This document shows, piece after piece, positions 34,013 to 44,742 of a stretch of 64,000 nt of DNA. The notes beneath the pieces are model-generated. The model was given only the letters and a program-made list of their open reading frames with translations. It was not told where the DNA came from and made no database searches. A program made the translations under genes and the position numbers. Origin of the DNA: Portulaca oleracea (taxonomy: Eukaryota > Streptophyta > Magnoliopsida > Caryophyllales > Portulacaceae); contig CM055877.1 in NCBI GenBank assembly GCA_029582165.1, positions 36,091,249-36,155,248 on the forward strand, read 5' to 3'. Position 1 is the first letter of the stretch. Every line of letters starts with the position of its first letter.

Positions 34013-34485
34013 GGGGAGATGTGTGATGATGGACGGCTGCTCGTGATTAATTAACAACGTGTGGACGGAGCTGCAAAGGCCGACTAGCCTTCAGACGGAG
34101 GGGGGAGGATTACCTCTCGTCCACGCATGCTTGGACGGTGGTGTTTGGAGTCAACTTGCCTAGGGAGTAGGAGGTTCACACTAGATGGAAATGGCCTATT
34201 TAGCCTTTGAGAGTTGTTTTGAGTGTTTTTGTGAGGATTCGATCTCGTGACCTCTAGCACTTGCTCTTAAGACTTGCATGGCTTGGCTTCCCTTATTCTC
34301 TAATTCCTAATTTTCTAACTAAAAATATATTAAAAAGACATAAAAAAATTACATTTAAAAGTATATAAAATCTATGCTAATGTGTGAACTAGCTTATCGA
34401 TCAACTTCTTCTTTATTTTGCTTCGTTTTTATATATGAATGTTATATATTTATGTGCCAAAATCTGGTGTCTATAGAGAGCTCCT
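34013..34485 (-). repeat. Internal LTR fragment of A3
   Basis: Matches the start (U3 side) of the LTR, 29849-30316, followed at 34486 by sequence like that next to the 3' LTR. Only about 470 bp of the 1.6-1.7-kb LTR remains, joined directly to leader sequence. It marks the boundary of the internal duplication. Confidence 0.75.
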
Positions 34486-34700
34486 ACTTTTATTGTGTCC
34501 TAGGATACGACGAATATAAAAATAGACTTGATTTGATGGACAGCGGTTGGGATACGACTTCATGGCATAAAGCTTGGATATAACTTTAGATTGCAAAGCC
34601 TAGAGATATGACTTTGGAGTGCAAAGCCTGGGGTGATGCCTGGAAGCTGAGTCTTGCATTGCGGTTATGAGCGGCATGAGCCTCTGTCGGGGATGATCTC

Positions 34701-35203
34701 GAGCAAGAATGATGCTCAACTTGAAGTGATCTTAGACGTCTGATAACGTCCTTACTTTGTCTTGTGTCGTGGTTGACATTGATTATATCCTTCGGGTCAG
34801 ACAGGTATCATTCGTGCCTGGAGGATGATGATGATGTTGTCATTCGTGTATGACAGATGTCCTTCGTGTTGGACAATCGCCATTCGTGTCTGGCGGATGA
34901 TGATGATGTTGTAATTCGTGTCTGACAACTGTCCTTCGTGTCGGACAGGTGAGGATGTCGTCCTTCGTGTCGGACAATCGCCATTCGTGTTTGGCGGATG
35001 ATGAAGATTCTGTCCTTTGTGTCAGACAATTACCATTCCTGTCTGGCGGTGGAGATGATGTTGTCATTTGTGTCTGATAGCTGTCCTTCATGTCGGACAA
35101 TTTTCATTAGTGTTTGGAAGATGAAGATTTTGTCCTTCGTGTCGGACAGTCGCCATTCGTGTCTGGCGGATGAAGATTCTATCCTTCGTGTCGGACAGTC
35201 GAT
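34701..35203 (-). repeat. Tandem hairpin array 2 in A3
   Basis: Second copy of the array. Three consecutive hairpins have a strict 20-bp step: 34838-34855 (TGTCA/TGACA), 34858-34875 (TGTCC/GGACA) and 34878-34895 (CGCCA/TGGCG), loops TTCGTGTA, TTCGTGTT and TTCGTGTC. GAGCA-7-TGCTC lies at 34701-34717. Confidence 0.75.
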
Positions 35204-35215
35204 TCTTGATTGAAT

Positions 35216-36916
35216 GCTAGCTTGACCTGCTAGAGTTGGATTAGAGGTTGCTCCAATCTTGCTCTTAGTAATAAGAAACCATGTCGACCGATCTGAATGA
35301 GATGGGTTTTGGGCTTGTCCAGCGCCAAGTGTCGCGCTCTAGAGCGACGATATGCCAATTTTTGCTTCTTTTTCCTTTTTTTGTTTTTTTAATTTATTTT
35401 CCTGATGTGCAGGAATGCATACGACTAATCTACTAGACTCCTACAAACAATGCATTTTTTTTTACACATGAATTCATGTAATTATGCATATATGCATGAC
35501 TATCGACTTTATGCATGACAACTGACTACATGACTTTGACACGAGTTGTGGATGTAATGCAAACCTAATATGCTTAGACGTGACACACATATGACATTTA
35601 ATGCTACTACACCTGCAACTTTATATGAAGGTAACCCCCTGACTCTTTATTTAGACAAGGACTTTCTAGGACAATGCATATCTATGACAATGACTTACTA
35701 AGGGTTAAGGCCACTTGTGGGGGAATTTCAGAAAGATCCAAGATCAGTAACATTTTAGTCCATGGAAGAGGGAATGATGGTAGAGGCACTAGGCCCGAAG
35801 GATTTGCTTTCCCGAATGCTCATGCACATGACCTTGATTGCCTGCAATTCTATGATGATGTATGACAAGCCCCCGGTTTGGCGAAGAACATTGATGACAT
35901 TGCCCTTCTCTGGAGGACACATTAGGGGATTTGCGAGCCCCCAGTTTCGATGTTGATTGACGACATGAGGCATGAAAGAGGCATTCCTTCTTATGTTGCA
36001 CTGACGGAAGTCTGGTATGTCCCTAGTCTTGAGTCTCGATCTCTCTTTTGCCTAACTTGCCCAAAGGGTTTTCAAGTTAGCCTCTCTTTTTCTCTTTTCT
36101 TTTCTTTTTTTTTCTTTTTTTTTCTTCTTTTCTTTTCTTTCTTCTTTCTTTTCTTCTTTTATTTTTTTTTTCTTTTCTTTTCTTTTTCTTTTTTCTTTCT
36201 TTTTTCCTTTCGAAACCACTATTAGGACACCAATGAGAATGAAGATCCAGGACCTTGTAGAATAGGGAGTAGGTGTCCCTCTTAGAAGTTATCTCCGCGA
36301 AATGTCTTGAACGATGGTCACAAAGGTAGCGCGAGCGCCCAGTTTAGAGTAGCTAGTTTCTGAGTCTGTTCATGACCATGTAGTTGCCAGTTAGCCTTCG
36401 ATCTGATGTGGACGACTTTTACTCTTGTTAAGAAGTGAGCCATACTCATGTATGCTGAGAGTCGGCATTAAGAATAGAGCCTCAAACTTGGATTAATAAC
36501 CGAGCTGAAAAAGTCCTCTAAAGGGTGAGATGAGAGGAAAAGGCTAAGAAGGTTGGTCAGAAAGTGATTGGTAAAAGAAATGATGGGAGAGGTATTATTA
36601 ATGAATGGGATGTGGAGACAATTAAGAATGATGGTGTCTTCAAAGGGTGAAGGATGGTCAAATGGGACCAACATCATCTCTTGGGAAAAGGTTAGAACAA
36701 GGGGATAAAGAGACACTTAAGGATGACGGTGTCTTGAAAAGGTGAAGAGATGGTCAAATGGGGTAGACATCATCTCTTGGGAAAAGGCTGGAACATGGTT
36801 GATGGAATGATGTTCAAGTCTCACAGAAGGGAAATGGAAAATGGAGGGTTAACGATGTTGATAGAAATCTAGGGTTTCCTCTCCTTTTGCCTAGCCCGTC
36901 CAAGTGGGTTTTCGGA
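35216..36916 (-). other. 3' non-coding region of A3, copy 2
   Basis: No gene. Homologous to 31216-32930, including the C/T tract on plus at 36080-36215. Frames in this tract are low-complexity artefacts. Confidence 0.65.
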
Positions 36917-37342
36917 CTAGCTTTTTATTCTCTCAAGGACCAGTTTATTCATGTGGATGACAACTCCCTTACCGGGGTTTTCCCCGATTTTGGCTTTACC
37001 TTTATCAACAATAGGCACTAGGCTTAGAACAACATTGTCAAGATCTTCTTCGCTATTGCCCATATCAACATGCATATTGACGCGCTGTATGGGTTCCAAT
37101 ACCCCATCCAAGGTCTTCTGTTGTTGTTCAATCCTTTTGTTTTGCTGCTCAATGAGTACCTACTCCCTAGTAATGTCCTCTGCAACTTTCTCCTCTTGTT
37201 GAATGGCAGCAATAGAGATTGACCCTTCCACCTTATTGAGTTTCTCCTCCAAGTTCTTAGCCTGTGCAGAGTCGACTTGGTCCTCACCATTGTTCTTACT
37301 TGCAGACATGTTAAACAGCAGACTACGAGAAGCTTTGGACAT
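36917..37342 (-). pseudogene. gag: gag N-terminal fragment of A3, copy 2
   Basis: Minus strand, MSKASRSLLFNMSASKNNGEDQ..., coiled coil KRIEQQQKTLDGVLEPIQRV, VDKGKAKIGENPGKGVVIHM, then NKLVLERIKS, where it enters non-coding sequence. One in-frame stop after ITRE. It is shorter than copy 1 because it lacks the MPIFANQF part. Confidence 0.75.
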
Positions 37343-40249
37343 AGGTGTCGGTGGGATGAAGTTCGGGTTACGGACTGGACGGCCTAACGGTCATGTGATC
37401 CAAGCTGCACTCGAGTCTCCCATTCTAGCTAAAGGAAACAACGCATTGTTCAGAGATTCACCTCTTATGAACCAAAACCCAACGCAGTGAATACGTGTAT
37501 GACCTAAATGACCTATATGGGACTCCTTAAAGCTGACAAATGTCTATATGCTGACTCTGGAGGGACTCACCCAAGACATGGGTTTAAATGAGCTAACCGA
37601 CCTACATGGGACTTCCTAGGATGCAAGATTTCTATATGCCTACTCAAGATGGGTTCACATGTCCTAAATTTTATATGAGACTTCCTAAAATGCAAATGCC
37701 TACATGTTGACCTGGAATGGCTACCTTATTACATGGACCTACATTAAGACTTCCTAGAGAAAGAAAGACACCCATATACCGACTCTAAAACAAAGACTTA
37801 TCCATGACCTGGGTACACATGACCTCCTAAAAAAAAAAAGACACATGTTTGCTGACTCTAAAACGAAGATTCTAAAATAAAGACACTTATTTTCTGATAT
37901 TGAAATGCAAGATACTTACATGCAGACTCTTTAAAACAAACGACTCACCCCTGAAACATTCTAAAGACATCTACATCTAGACTCTAAACTAAAACTCACC
38001 AACGACCTGGGTTTACACTAGGCTCCCAGAAACAAGACACACATATTGATTCAAGAAAACACTCACACATGACCTGGGTTTACTAGACCACATAAGACAC
38101 CTCTTAACGTGTAAGACACCTATATACTGACTTAAGAAACAACCCAACTGACACAGTTTTACGGGTTCTATCTCCTATGTGACTCTAAGACAAACAACAA
38201 AACTTTTCACAATAAGAGCATTAAAAAGGGCCGCAAAAAGTCAAACATAGCGAGTCGACACAAGTTGGAAAGCGCATGTGAGTGTTTCTCAATTCGGATG
38301 GGCTTAAACCACAAGCTGACCGTTTTAAGGAGAATCCGTCATTTGAACTAACAAACTTGTGTCAACTCAAGCTAAGTTGGCTATAATAAGGACTAGAATA
38401 ATGCTTGACATGCTAACAGCCTAACTTCTATATACACACTCTTTTTTGTTTAAGACCCAATATATTTATTTATTTAACTCGAGGAAAGTGGATGTCATAA
38501 AGGACCGAATAAAGCCATCAAAAGGTGATTTAAAACAGACTTATAAACTCAAATATTAAATCCAACATGGATGGGCTTACCAATGGGCCGACCATGGATT
38601 TTGTTTTAGACTTAATAATCGAATCTATAAATTTTTTTTCTCTAACCTTGGGACTATTACGCGCGCTAGAACAAGACACACTGACTTTGATTTATTATTA
38701 ATATTTTTCTTTGGACCCAAAATAAGAGAATGCTGAGAAGGGCTGAATAAAACATCAAAGGTGAGTTAAAATGAATCGATAAACAAGGCTGATTAACCTT
38801 TCAAATGGATTGACCTCACAACCGGGTCGGTCATGAAATTTAAGGTTAATTAATCGAGTTTATAAACTCATTTCTACTCAAACCCAACAATTATTAAGCG
38901 GACTAAAACAATATCTCAAAACTAGGCCCGACTCTAACGAAGATACAACATACAAACACATATCTATACCTAACAAAGACTCAATAAACTCAGACACATA
39001 TTTACACAAAGTCTATGACACAATTTATTTACTTTATACGGAGCTGACTCTATATGGACCCTAAGGACAAATGATCATTATAAAGGGTCGAATAAAGCCA
39101 AACATGGCGAATCACGACCGAGTATGGGAGTACAAGTTAGTGTTTCCCAATTGGATGGGCCCTTCTACAGACCGACTGTTTCAAGCAGAATCCATAACTT
39201 GGACTACCTACACAGACCAACTTGACCATGCTGACTATTATACAGACTAGAATAATGATCGACAGTACTGACAGTCTAACACTTTTCTATATATTTTTTA
39301 TTCTATTTGTTTAGGAAAGTGGATATCGTAAAGGACTTAATAAAACCTACAACAGACGAGTCGTAATTAGTTTATAGACTTAATTTTCAAATACAATATG
39401 GTTGGGCCTAACCATGGGCCGACAATAAGTATGATGGATTCAATAATTAACTCGATAAATTAATTTACTCGAGCCCAGTGATTAATATGCAGTCTAAGAC
39501 TTTACCCACTAACTTCGTTTTAACTTTAATAAGGTTTATTGGACCTTTGTTAAGAAAATGTTGAAAAGGGCCATATAGAATTATCAAAGGCGAGTTGAGT
39601 TTACTTTATGGATCAAGATAATTAACCTTTATAGATAAATGGGCTCAACCACTGGGTTAACCATAATTTTTTAGGTTAATTAACTTAGTAGGTAAACATG
39701 ACTCTTCTCATCCCAATGACTACTATATGGACTAAAACAACACTCTTAAACTTGGGTCGACTCTTTACAAAAAAATTAAACACATAGCACAGCATACAAA
39801 TGAACGAAGGGGTATCCTAAACCAAGGCTCTATGTACAACAGGGTTTATTAGCTGGATAAGGCTTAGCGGCTCTATACTCGCCCCGGTGCATTCTTGTTG
39901 TAAAGGTAACTTGAATGTGTGGGGTGTTGCTCTTGGAGGCTCGAGTAGAGACCTCGTAGAGTGATGCATGAGTGGATGTTGTGACTAATGCTCTCTCGGT
40001 GTAAATGCACCAAATGAGTATTGCCCGTCCGGTATCCCATGGGTTTTTTTTGTGGTTGAAAAGAAAAAACCTAATACCGCCGATTTACGTGCTCCTACGA
40101 CATATTACATGTCAAGAGAGTGCCCCGGTGTATGCAATGCATTATGCCTAAAAAGAATGACTTAATAATATAAAGTAAAAATTCATTTTCCTTCCAAAAA
40201 TTTTAAAGCACACTAAACTTTTTTCAAGTTTTACCCACTTTAGAAAAAC
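37343..40249 (-). repeat. Leader of A3 with two classes of degenerate tandem repeats
   Basis: Read on the minus strand, units of about 240-345 bp come first, marked by the core ATTATTCTAGTCC at plus positions near 39718, 39480, 39235, 38890, 38655 and 38390. Then follow shorter 80-110-bp units (38160-37500) like those at 23161-24422. No coding sequence. Long repeat-rich leaders are known in Tat/Ogre elements. Confidence 0.7.
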
Positions 40250-40267
40250 TCCCCTGTGGAGTCACCA
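40250..40267 (-). promoter_or_regulatory. Primer-binding site of A3
   Basis: On the minus strand TGGTGACTCCACAGGGGA, 8 bp from the end of the 5' LTR at 40276. Confidence 0.7.
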
Positions 40268-40275
40268 AAAAATCC

Positions 40276-41869
40276 TGTGGACATTTTTCCTCGCCGTTCG
40301 GGATTCCGAACGTCCATGTTGGATTGGGGTGTGATTCGGTGATTTGTGCTGGGGTTTAACCTTTGAAAACTTGTTAAGGAATTAATCGTACATTTCATGA
40401 TTAATATCTTGTAAAATCACTTTCACTTTTCTTATGCATTTTATGAGTCCTTGAATTAAACATTTAAGAGTGAACATCCACTTGTTCCAAACTCTTCTAA
40501 ATTTTATCCAATTTTCTCATTAAAATATTACGCTTGGAAGAGAGTGATTTATGCAAATATTATCTAGAAATATAAGAAGAATACCCTAAAGTTACATCGA
40601 TACATTGTAAAACCATGTAAACCATAGTTTATGCAATCTACGATGTGTTTTGGTTCGAAATGGGAGTCGCCACCAGAATTTTTAAAGAGAAAAGCCAAGA
40701 AAAACTAAGAAAATAAAACTAGACTTTGCCTGCGAAACCCAAGAATGGATTCGGGGGTAAGGCTACAAACTAGAAAAGTAAACTTTAAGAGTTCGCCTCT
40801 CACAAAAGGAAAGATTATACTAAAAGTTTAAGAATGTGCTTTTAATAAAGTTTGGAAGGGAAATGAAAGAATACTTTATAGGATTATTTCATTAAACCAT
40901 GCAACAAGACTAAAAGATACAAGATGAAAGAAGATACAAAATGCTCAATTATGTACAAAAAGAAGAGCACTTAAAGCTTATATTGCTACTTTGTTGGGAA
41001 AAGCCTTGCCTAGCCCTTTTAGTGCTTGAAGAATCCTCTTTGATGCCTTTAGAAACCTCCTCTCAAAGTGCCGAAATGGATGAAAAGAATGATAGAAAAG
41101 ATAGTAGACAAGAAGGGATAAAGAGGGGATGGACAGGGATAGTAAGAAGGCTATTTGTGGTTTTGAATGTGTTTAGGTTAGGGATTTTTGTAGAGTTTGG
41201 GATGGATAGAATATGATATGTATTTACGGCTTTTGTGATGATAAGAGGATGAAGATTATGATGGTAAGAAAAATTATGGAATATATTAAGGATGGTAGTA
41301 GGATGATATGAGAGTATAAGAAGTAGAGAGATTTTATGAGATTTGAGAGATGAGAGAATTAGTAGGAGGAAGAATGGACAAGTTAGTTGGTGTCCTATGA
41401 GTGTTGAGAGGGGTAGAATTTATAGGCTTTAGGAGGGAGTGGATACATATGCACATACATGCATTCGTCCTTGGCAGTCAACAATGCAGATAACAAGGTA
41501 GTGTTTGGAGTCAACCTGCCTAAGGGAATAGGAGGTTCACACTGAACGGAAATGGCATGTGATATTTTAGCCTTTAAGAGTTGTTTTGAGTGTTTTTGTG
41601 AGGATTCGATCTCGTAACCTCTAGCACTTGCTCTTATGGCTTGCATGGCTTGGCTTCCCTTATTTTCTAATTCCTAATTTTCTAATTCCGAATTATCTAA
41701 CTAAAAATACATAAAAAAGACATAATAAAAATTACATTTAAAAGTACATAAAATCTATGCTAAAATCCGGTGTCTTAACTAGCTTATCGATCGACTTCTT
41801 CTTCTTTATTTCTCCTTCGTTTATTTATAGGAACGCTATATATTTATGTGCCAAAATCCGGTGTCTACA
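40276..41869 (-). repeat. 5' LTR of A3
   Basis: 1594 bp, starting TGTAGACA (41869) and ending TGTCCACA (40276) on the minus strand. A TATA-like CCTATAAATT lies near 41420. It is homologous to 28613-30316, with the main differences being indels near 29790-29960. Confidence 0.9.
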
Positions 41870-42385
41870 CCAACAAAAAAAATCAAAACAGGGCCATCGG
41901 TAGCGATAGGTGTAAGTCCCCATCATCCCAGACATCAGCAGCGTGCTCGATGAAGTCTCAATCATCGAGCCACCGACAGCGATCAGTGAAGTCTCAAACC
42001 CAGGGCCATCGGCGGCGATCGATGAAGTTCCTCAACATTGAATTGCCAACGTCATCATCATCTTCATCAATAACAGTGTCCACCCTCGCGCCTGGTTAGT
42101 CTCGGCATCTGGCCTCGCGTCAAGTTTGTCACCACTATCATCATCATCATCACCCAAGGCCATCGACAGAGTTTCGATGCAGTCCCTATCCTGAGTCACC
42201 GGCAAAGTTTCGGTGAAGTCTCAATCTCCGAGCAATTGGCATCGCGCCAGGTGAAGTCTGGACCCCTAAGGCCATCCACATCGCGATCGATGATGTCCCT
42301 CGGCATTGAACATGCCAACAATCATCAACAACGACACCGAGAAAGGCTGGAGCCGACACTGGGAAATACTGAAAATGACACCAGG
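41870..42385 (+). repeat. Hairpin-repeat region of A2, second piece
   Basis: Repeats of about 36-45 bp, GAGTCACCGGCA..TTTCGGTGAAGTCTC-like. Good hairpins: CATCGA-7-TCGATG (42161-42179), CACCGG-7-TCGGTG (42197-42215), CATCGG-6-TCGATG (42007-42024), GGCAT-5-ATGCC (42302-42316). It ends at the CCAGG duplication where B is inserted. Frames such as 41848-42099 are not considered coding. Confidence 0.65.
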
Positions 42386-44601
42386 TGATAAGTCGTTTTT
42401 ATATAGAGTTTTTAGGGCTCAAAACGCGTTTATTTCATGCTTTTTATATCCGAAATTCGGTATTTTTACGTCAATTTTTATGATTTATACAGTTGTTCGC
42501 GAGATTGATGAGTTTTGCAGGAATTAGTGGAATTATATCAAAAAGCATGAAGAATTGAAGGAAAAGTGGAATAAATCAAAGAAAATAAAAAAAAAGAGTT
42601 GAAGAAGAAGAAAGGAAAGAAGAGGAAATGACCCAAAACGTGCAGCTCAACCAGTGAGAAGAAAGAAAAGCAAGCGCGCGACCAGCGTTTTTAAACTTCA
42701 AAAGCCGAGAAAAAGCAAAACGCAGCCTGCGTTTTGAAAACGCAGCCAGCGTTTCTTCAGCTGCAGCCAGCGCCCATTCGCTTTGGGTGACACAAAGAGA
42801 TCGAATTCAACGACTCGGATGTTCAGTTTAATTTCTATTCTCTTTATATTTTGTTATACATTTTTTATTATCGCTTTCTTAGTTTTTATTATGAGTAGCT
42901 AAATGGCCTTTGTTTGGGGGATAAACTCGATGTCTTTTAATTGAATTTGAATACAGTTTCGGTGTGATGTATAATGGGATCATGGATGATCACATTACAC
43001 AACAATATAAGGATCTTTAAACTTGGGGTTGGTTAGATTGATTCTTAAACGAATGAAAAGATGAAAATGACATGTAAATGGATGAATAATGGATGATGGA
43101 CGAATGGATGGATGGGTGAACGAATGAATGGGAATGTATTCTGGTTGGTATGGAATAGGATGGAATGAAAATGCAATGGAAATCAAATGATTCAAAAGAA
43201 CAGATTGAAACTTACAACAAGAATGAATCGTTTGATCGAATGATAAACGGCTTGGGATCTTCTAAGGAGATACAGATTCACCACACCTAAAATCCTCCAA
43301 CTCTTCCTATCACCAATCTAAGATAGCCAATCTTAGAATAGAAGAAGAGATTCAAAGAGACTCCTCTCAAGAAGACTCAATTTCTAACACAAAGGTTAGA
43401 GAGAACAAAGCATAAGCTTTTGATTTGATTTGTGTATGTTGTGGGAATTACAAGAGGCCTAAGGGGGTATTTATAGTAATCCTAAGCCCCCTTGGACGTG
43501 CACTAATCAAGAAGCTAGGCCCTTGAGGCTTAAATCATGCTACACATTTATTACATCATAAAAACTCTAAAATACAACTCTAGAAAGAAAAGACTATAAC
43601 TCCTTCAATACTTGTCCGTTTTCCAAGATTCAAAAACATTGGAAAGCTCTTTCAATGTACTCTAATCTCTCTTTGGATGACTTCCTCAATAGACGTATGG
43701 ATCTAGAGTTATAGAGCAGAATATCGAACTGCACTTGATAAGGTCCTCTACTGCCGTGAGTGATGATTACTCAATGAAGGACTTTTATCTCCAAGAGTGA
43801 TTTAAGCTTGTTGATGTCCTCATATATATGAGAATAACTCCATGTAAGCCAGAATACCATCATGGTCCTTCACGCTTTCTTCCTTGAGCTAATAAACCCT
43901 TGTCGTTGTTGATACCCAAGGCGACATTTGTAGCTTCTAGCTAGATTAAGGTCCTCTTAGCTAACCTTGATGTATATAGCTGGGCGATTATACATCACGG
44001 TGTAAGGTTATCTTTTTATTCGTTTAATCTGCGTGCGATGTATGTCATTGTAATTTGACAATAGAACAACAGTTTGAGTCTGTACCTGGTTTTAGATTCT
44101 TGACAACAAAGCGACAGTTTGAGTCTTGAATTGGAATGCGTAGATTGAATAGGTTTAGAAAATAGTTAGACATAATGATTCTTTCCTAGGGTCAATTTAT
44201 AATCAGTTCTTATCTTTGATTAGGCTAAATAGTTAGAAATAATGTTTAGGTTAATCACTGTAACTCACCTAGGATCGAAAGATCGAAGTGATAGGGCCTA
44301 GAAAGATTATAGACCCCGAATTATCTTGTTACCTGCACTGGGATTGTTGATAATTTGATTAATTGACCAGAGTGGACTCCCCTGAACACTTTTAATTATT
44401 TGATTAAATCCTTTAATTTCCTGCTTTCGTAGTTAATTATCTGAACCGTTACCCACAACCCTTCAATCGACTTAGCATCATTTGTAGTGAACTAGTTTAG
44501 TGCGTAGTTGAACACAAGTCCCTGAGAGAGAACAATATTTTATTACTACACAGACCCGTACACTTGCGGTACACAGACACCTATATGTTTTAGGTCTGTC
44601 A
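42386..44601 (+). repeat. 5' LTR of B (interrupted)
   Basis: It aligns with the 3' LTR but holds a 1033-bp insertion (42965-43997). It also lacks about 180 bp at about 42780, corresponding to roughly 57780-57975, which carries the TATA box. Its promoter is therefore probably gone. Three GC-rich GCAGCCNGCG motifs remain at 42722, 42742 and 42763. Confidence 0.9.
42965..43997 (-). mobile_element. Solo LTR inserted in the 5' LTR of B
   Basis: 1033 bp bounded by perfect 11-bp inverted ends TGATGTATAAT and ATTATACATCA, with a 5-bp target duplication CGGTG (42960-42964, 43998-44002). The uninterrupted sequence is seen in the 3' LTR at about 58160. TG...CA ends and a 5-bp duplication fit an LTR retrotransposon solo LTR. 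A promoter-like TATAAATACCCCC on the minus strand (43463-43475) gives the orientation. No coding sequence. Confidence 0.8.
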
Positions 44602-44607
44602 AGTTTT

Positions 44608-44625
44608 TGGCACCGTTGCCGGGGA
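44608..44625 (+). promoter_or_regulatory. Primer-binding site of B
   Basis: TGGCACCGTTGCCGGGGA, one base from the Athila consensus seen in D (TGGCGCC...), six bases after the LTR end. Confidence 0.85.
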
Positions 44626-44742
44626 CTTGTTTCCCCAACCGCCATTAGACAAACGCACTCTGGTTGACTAGGTTTTTATTGCTTTTCTTTAAACACTAAA
44701 AAAATCATATAAAAATTTAAAAAATTTAAAAATCCAAAAAAA

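Larger units (their letters stand above)
28613..41869 (-). mobile_element. Tat-like element A3, gag-only deletion derivative with internal duplication
   Basis: Minus strand. The 5' LTR is 40276-41869 and the 3' LTR 28613-30316, with TGTAGACA...TGTCCACA ends (the 3' LTR start is mutated to AGTAGACA). Read on the minus strand: LTR, primer-binding site, repeat-rich leader, gag N-terminus, 3' non-coding region, 470-bp LTR fragment, end of leader, gag N-terminus again, 3' non-coding region, LTR. No protease, RT or integrase. It sits in the 3' non-coding region of A2. Flanks are caagc (28608-28612) and ccaac (41870-41874), so no exact target duplication. Confidence 0.8.

Noticed and set aside
28608..41874. 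Five-base target duplication of A3
   Set aside because: caagc and ccaac agree at only three of five bases, so I do not claim it.
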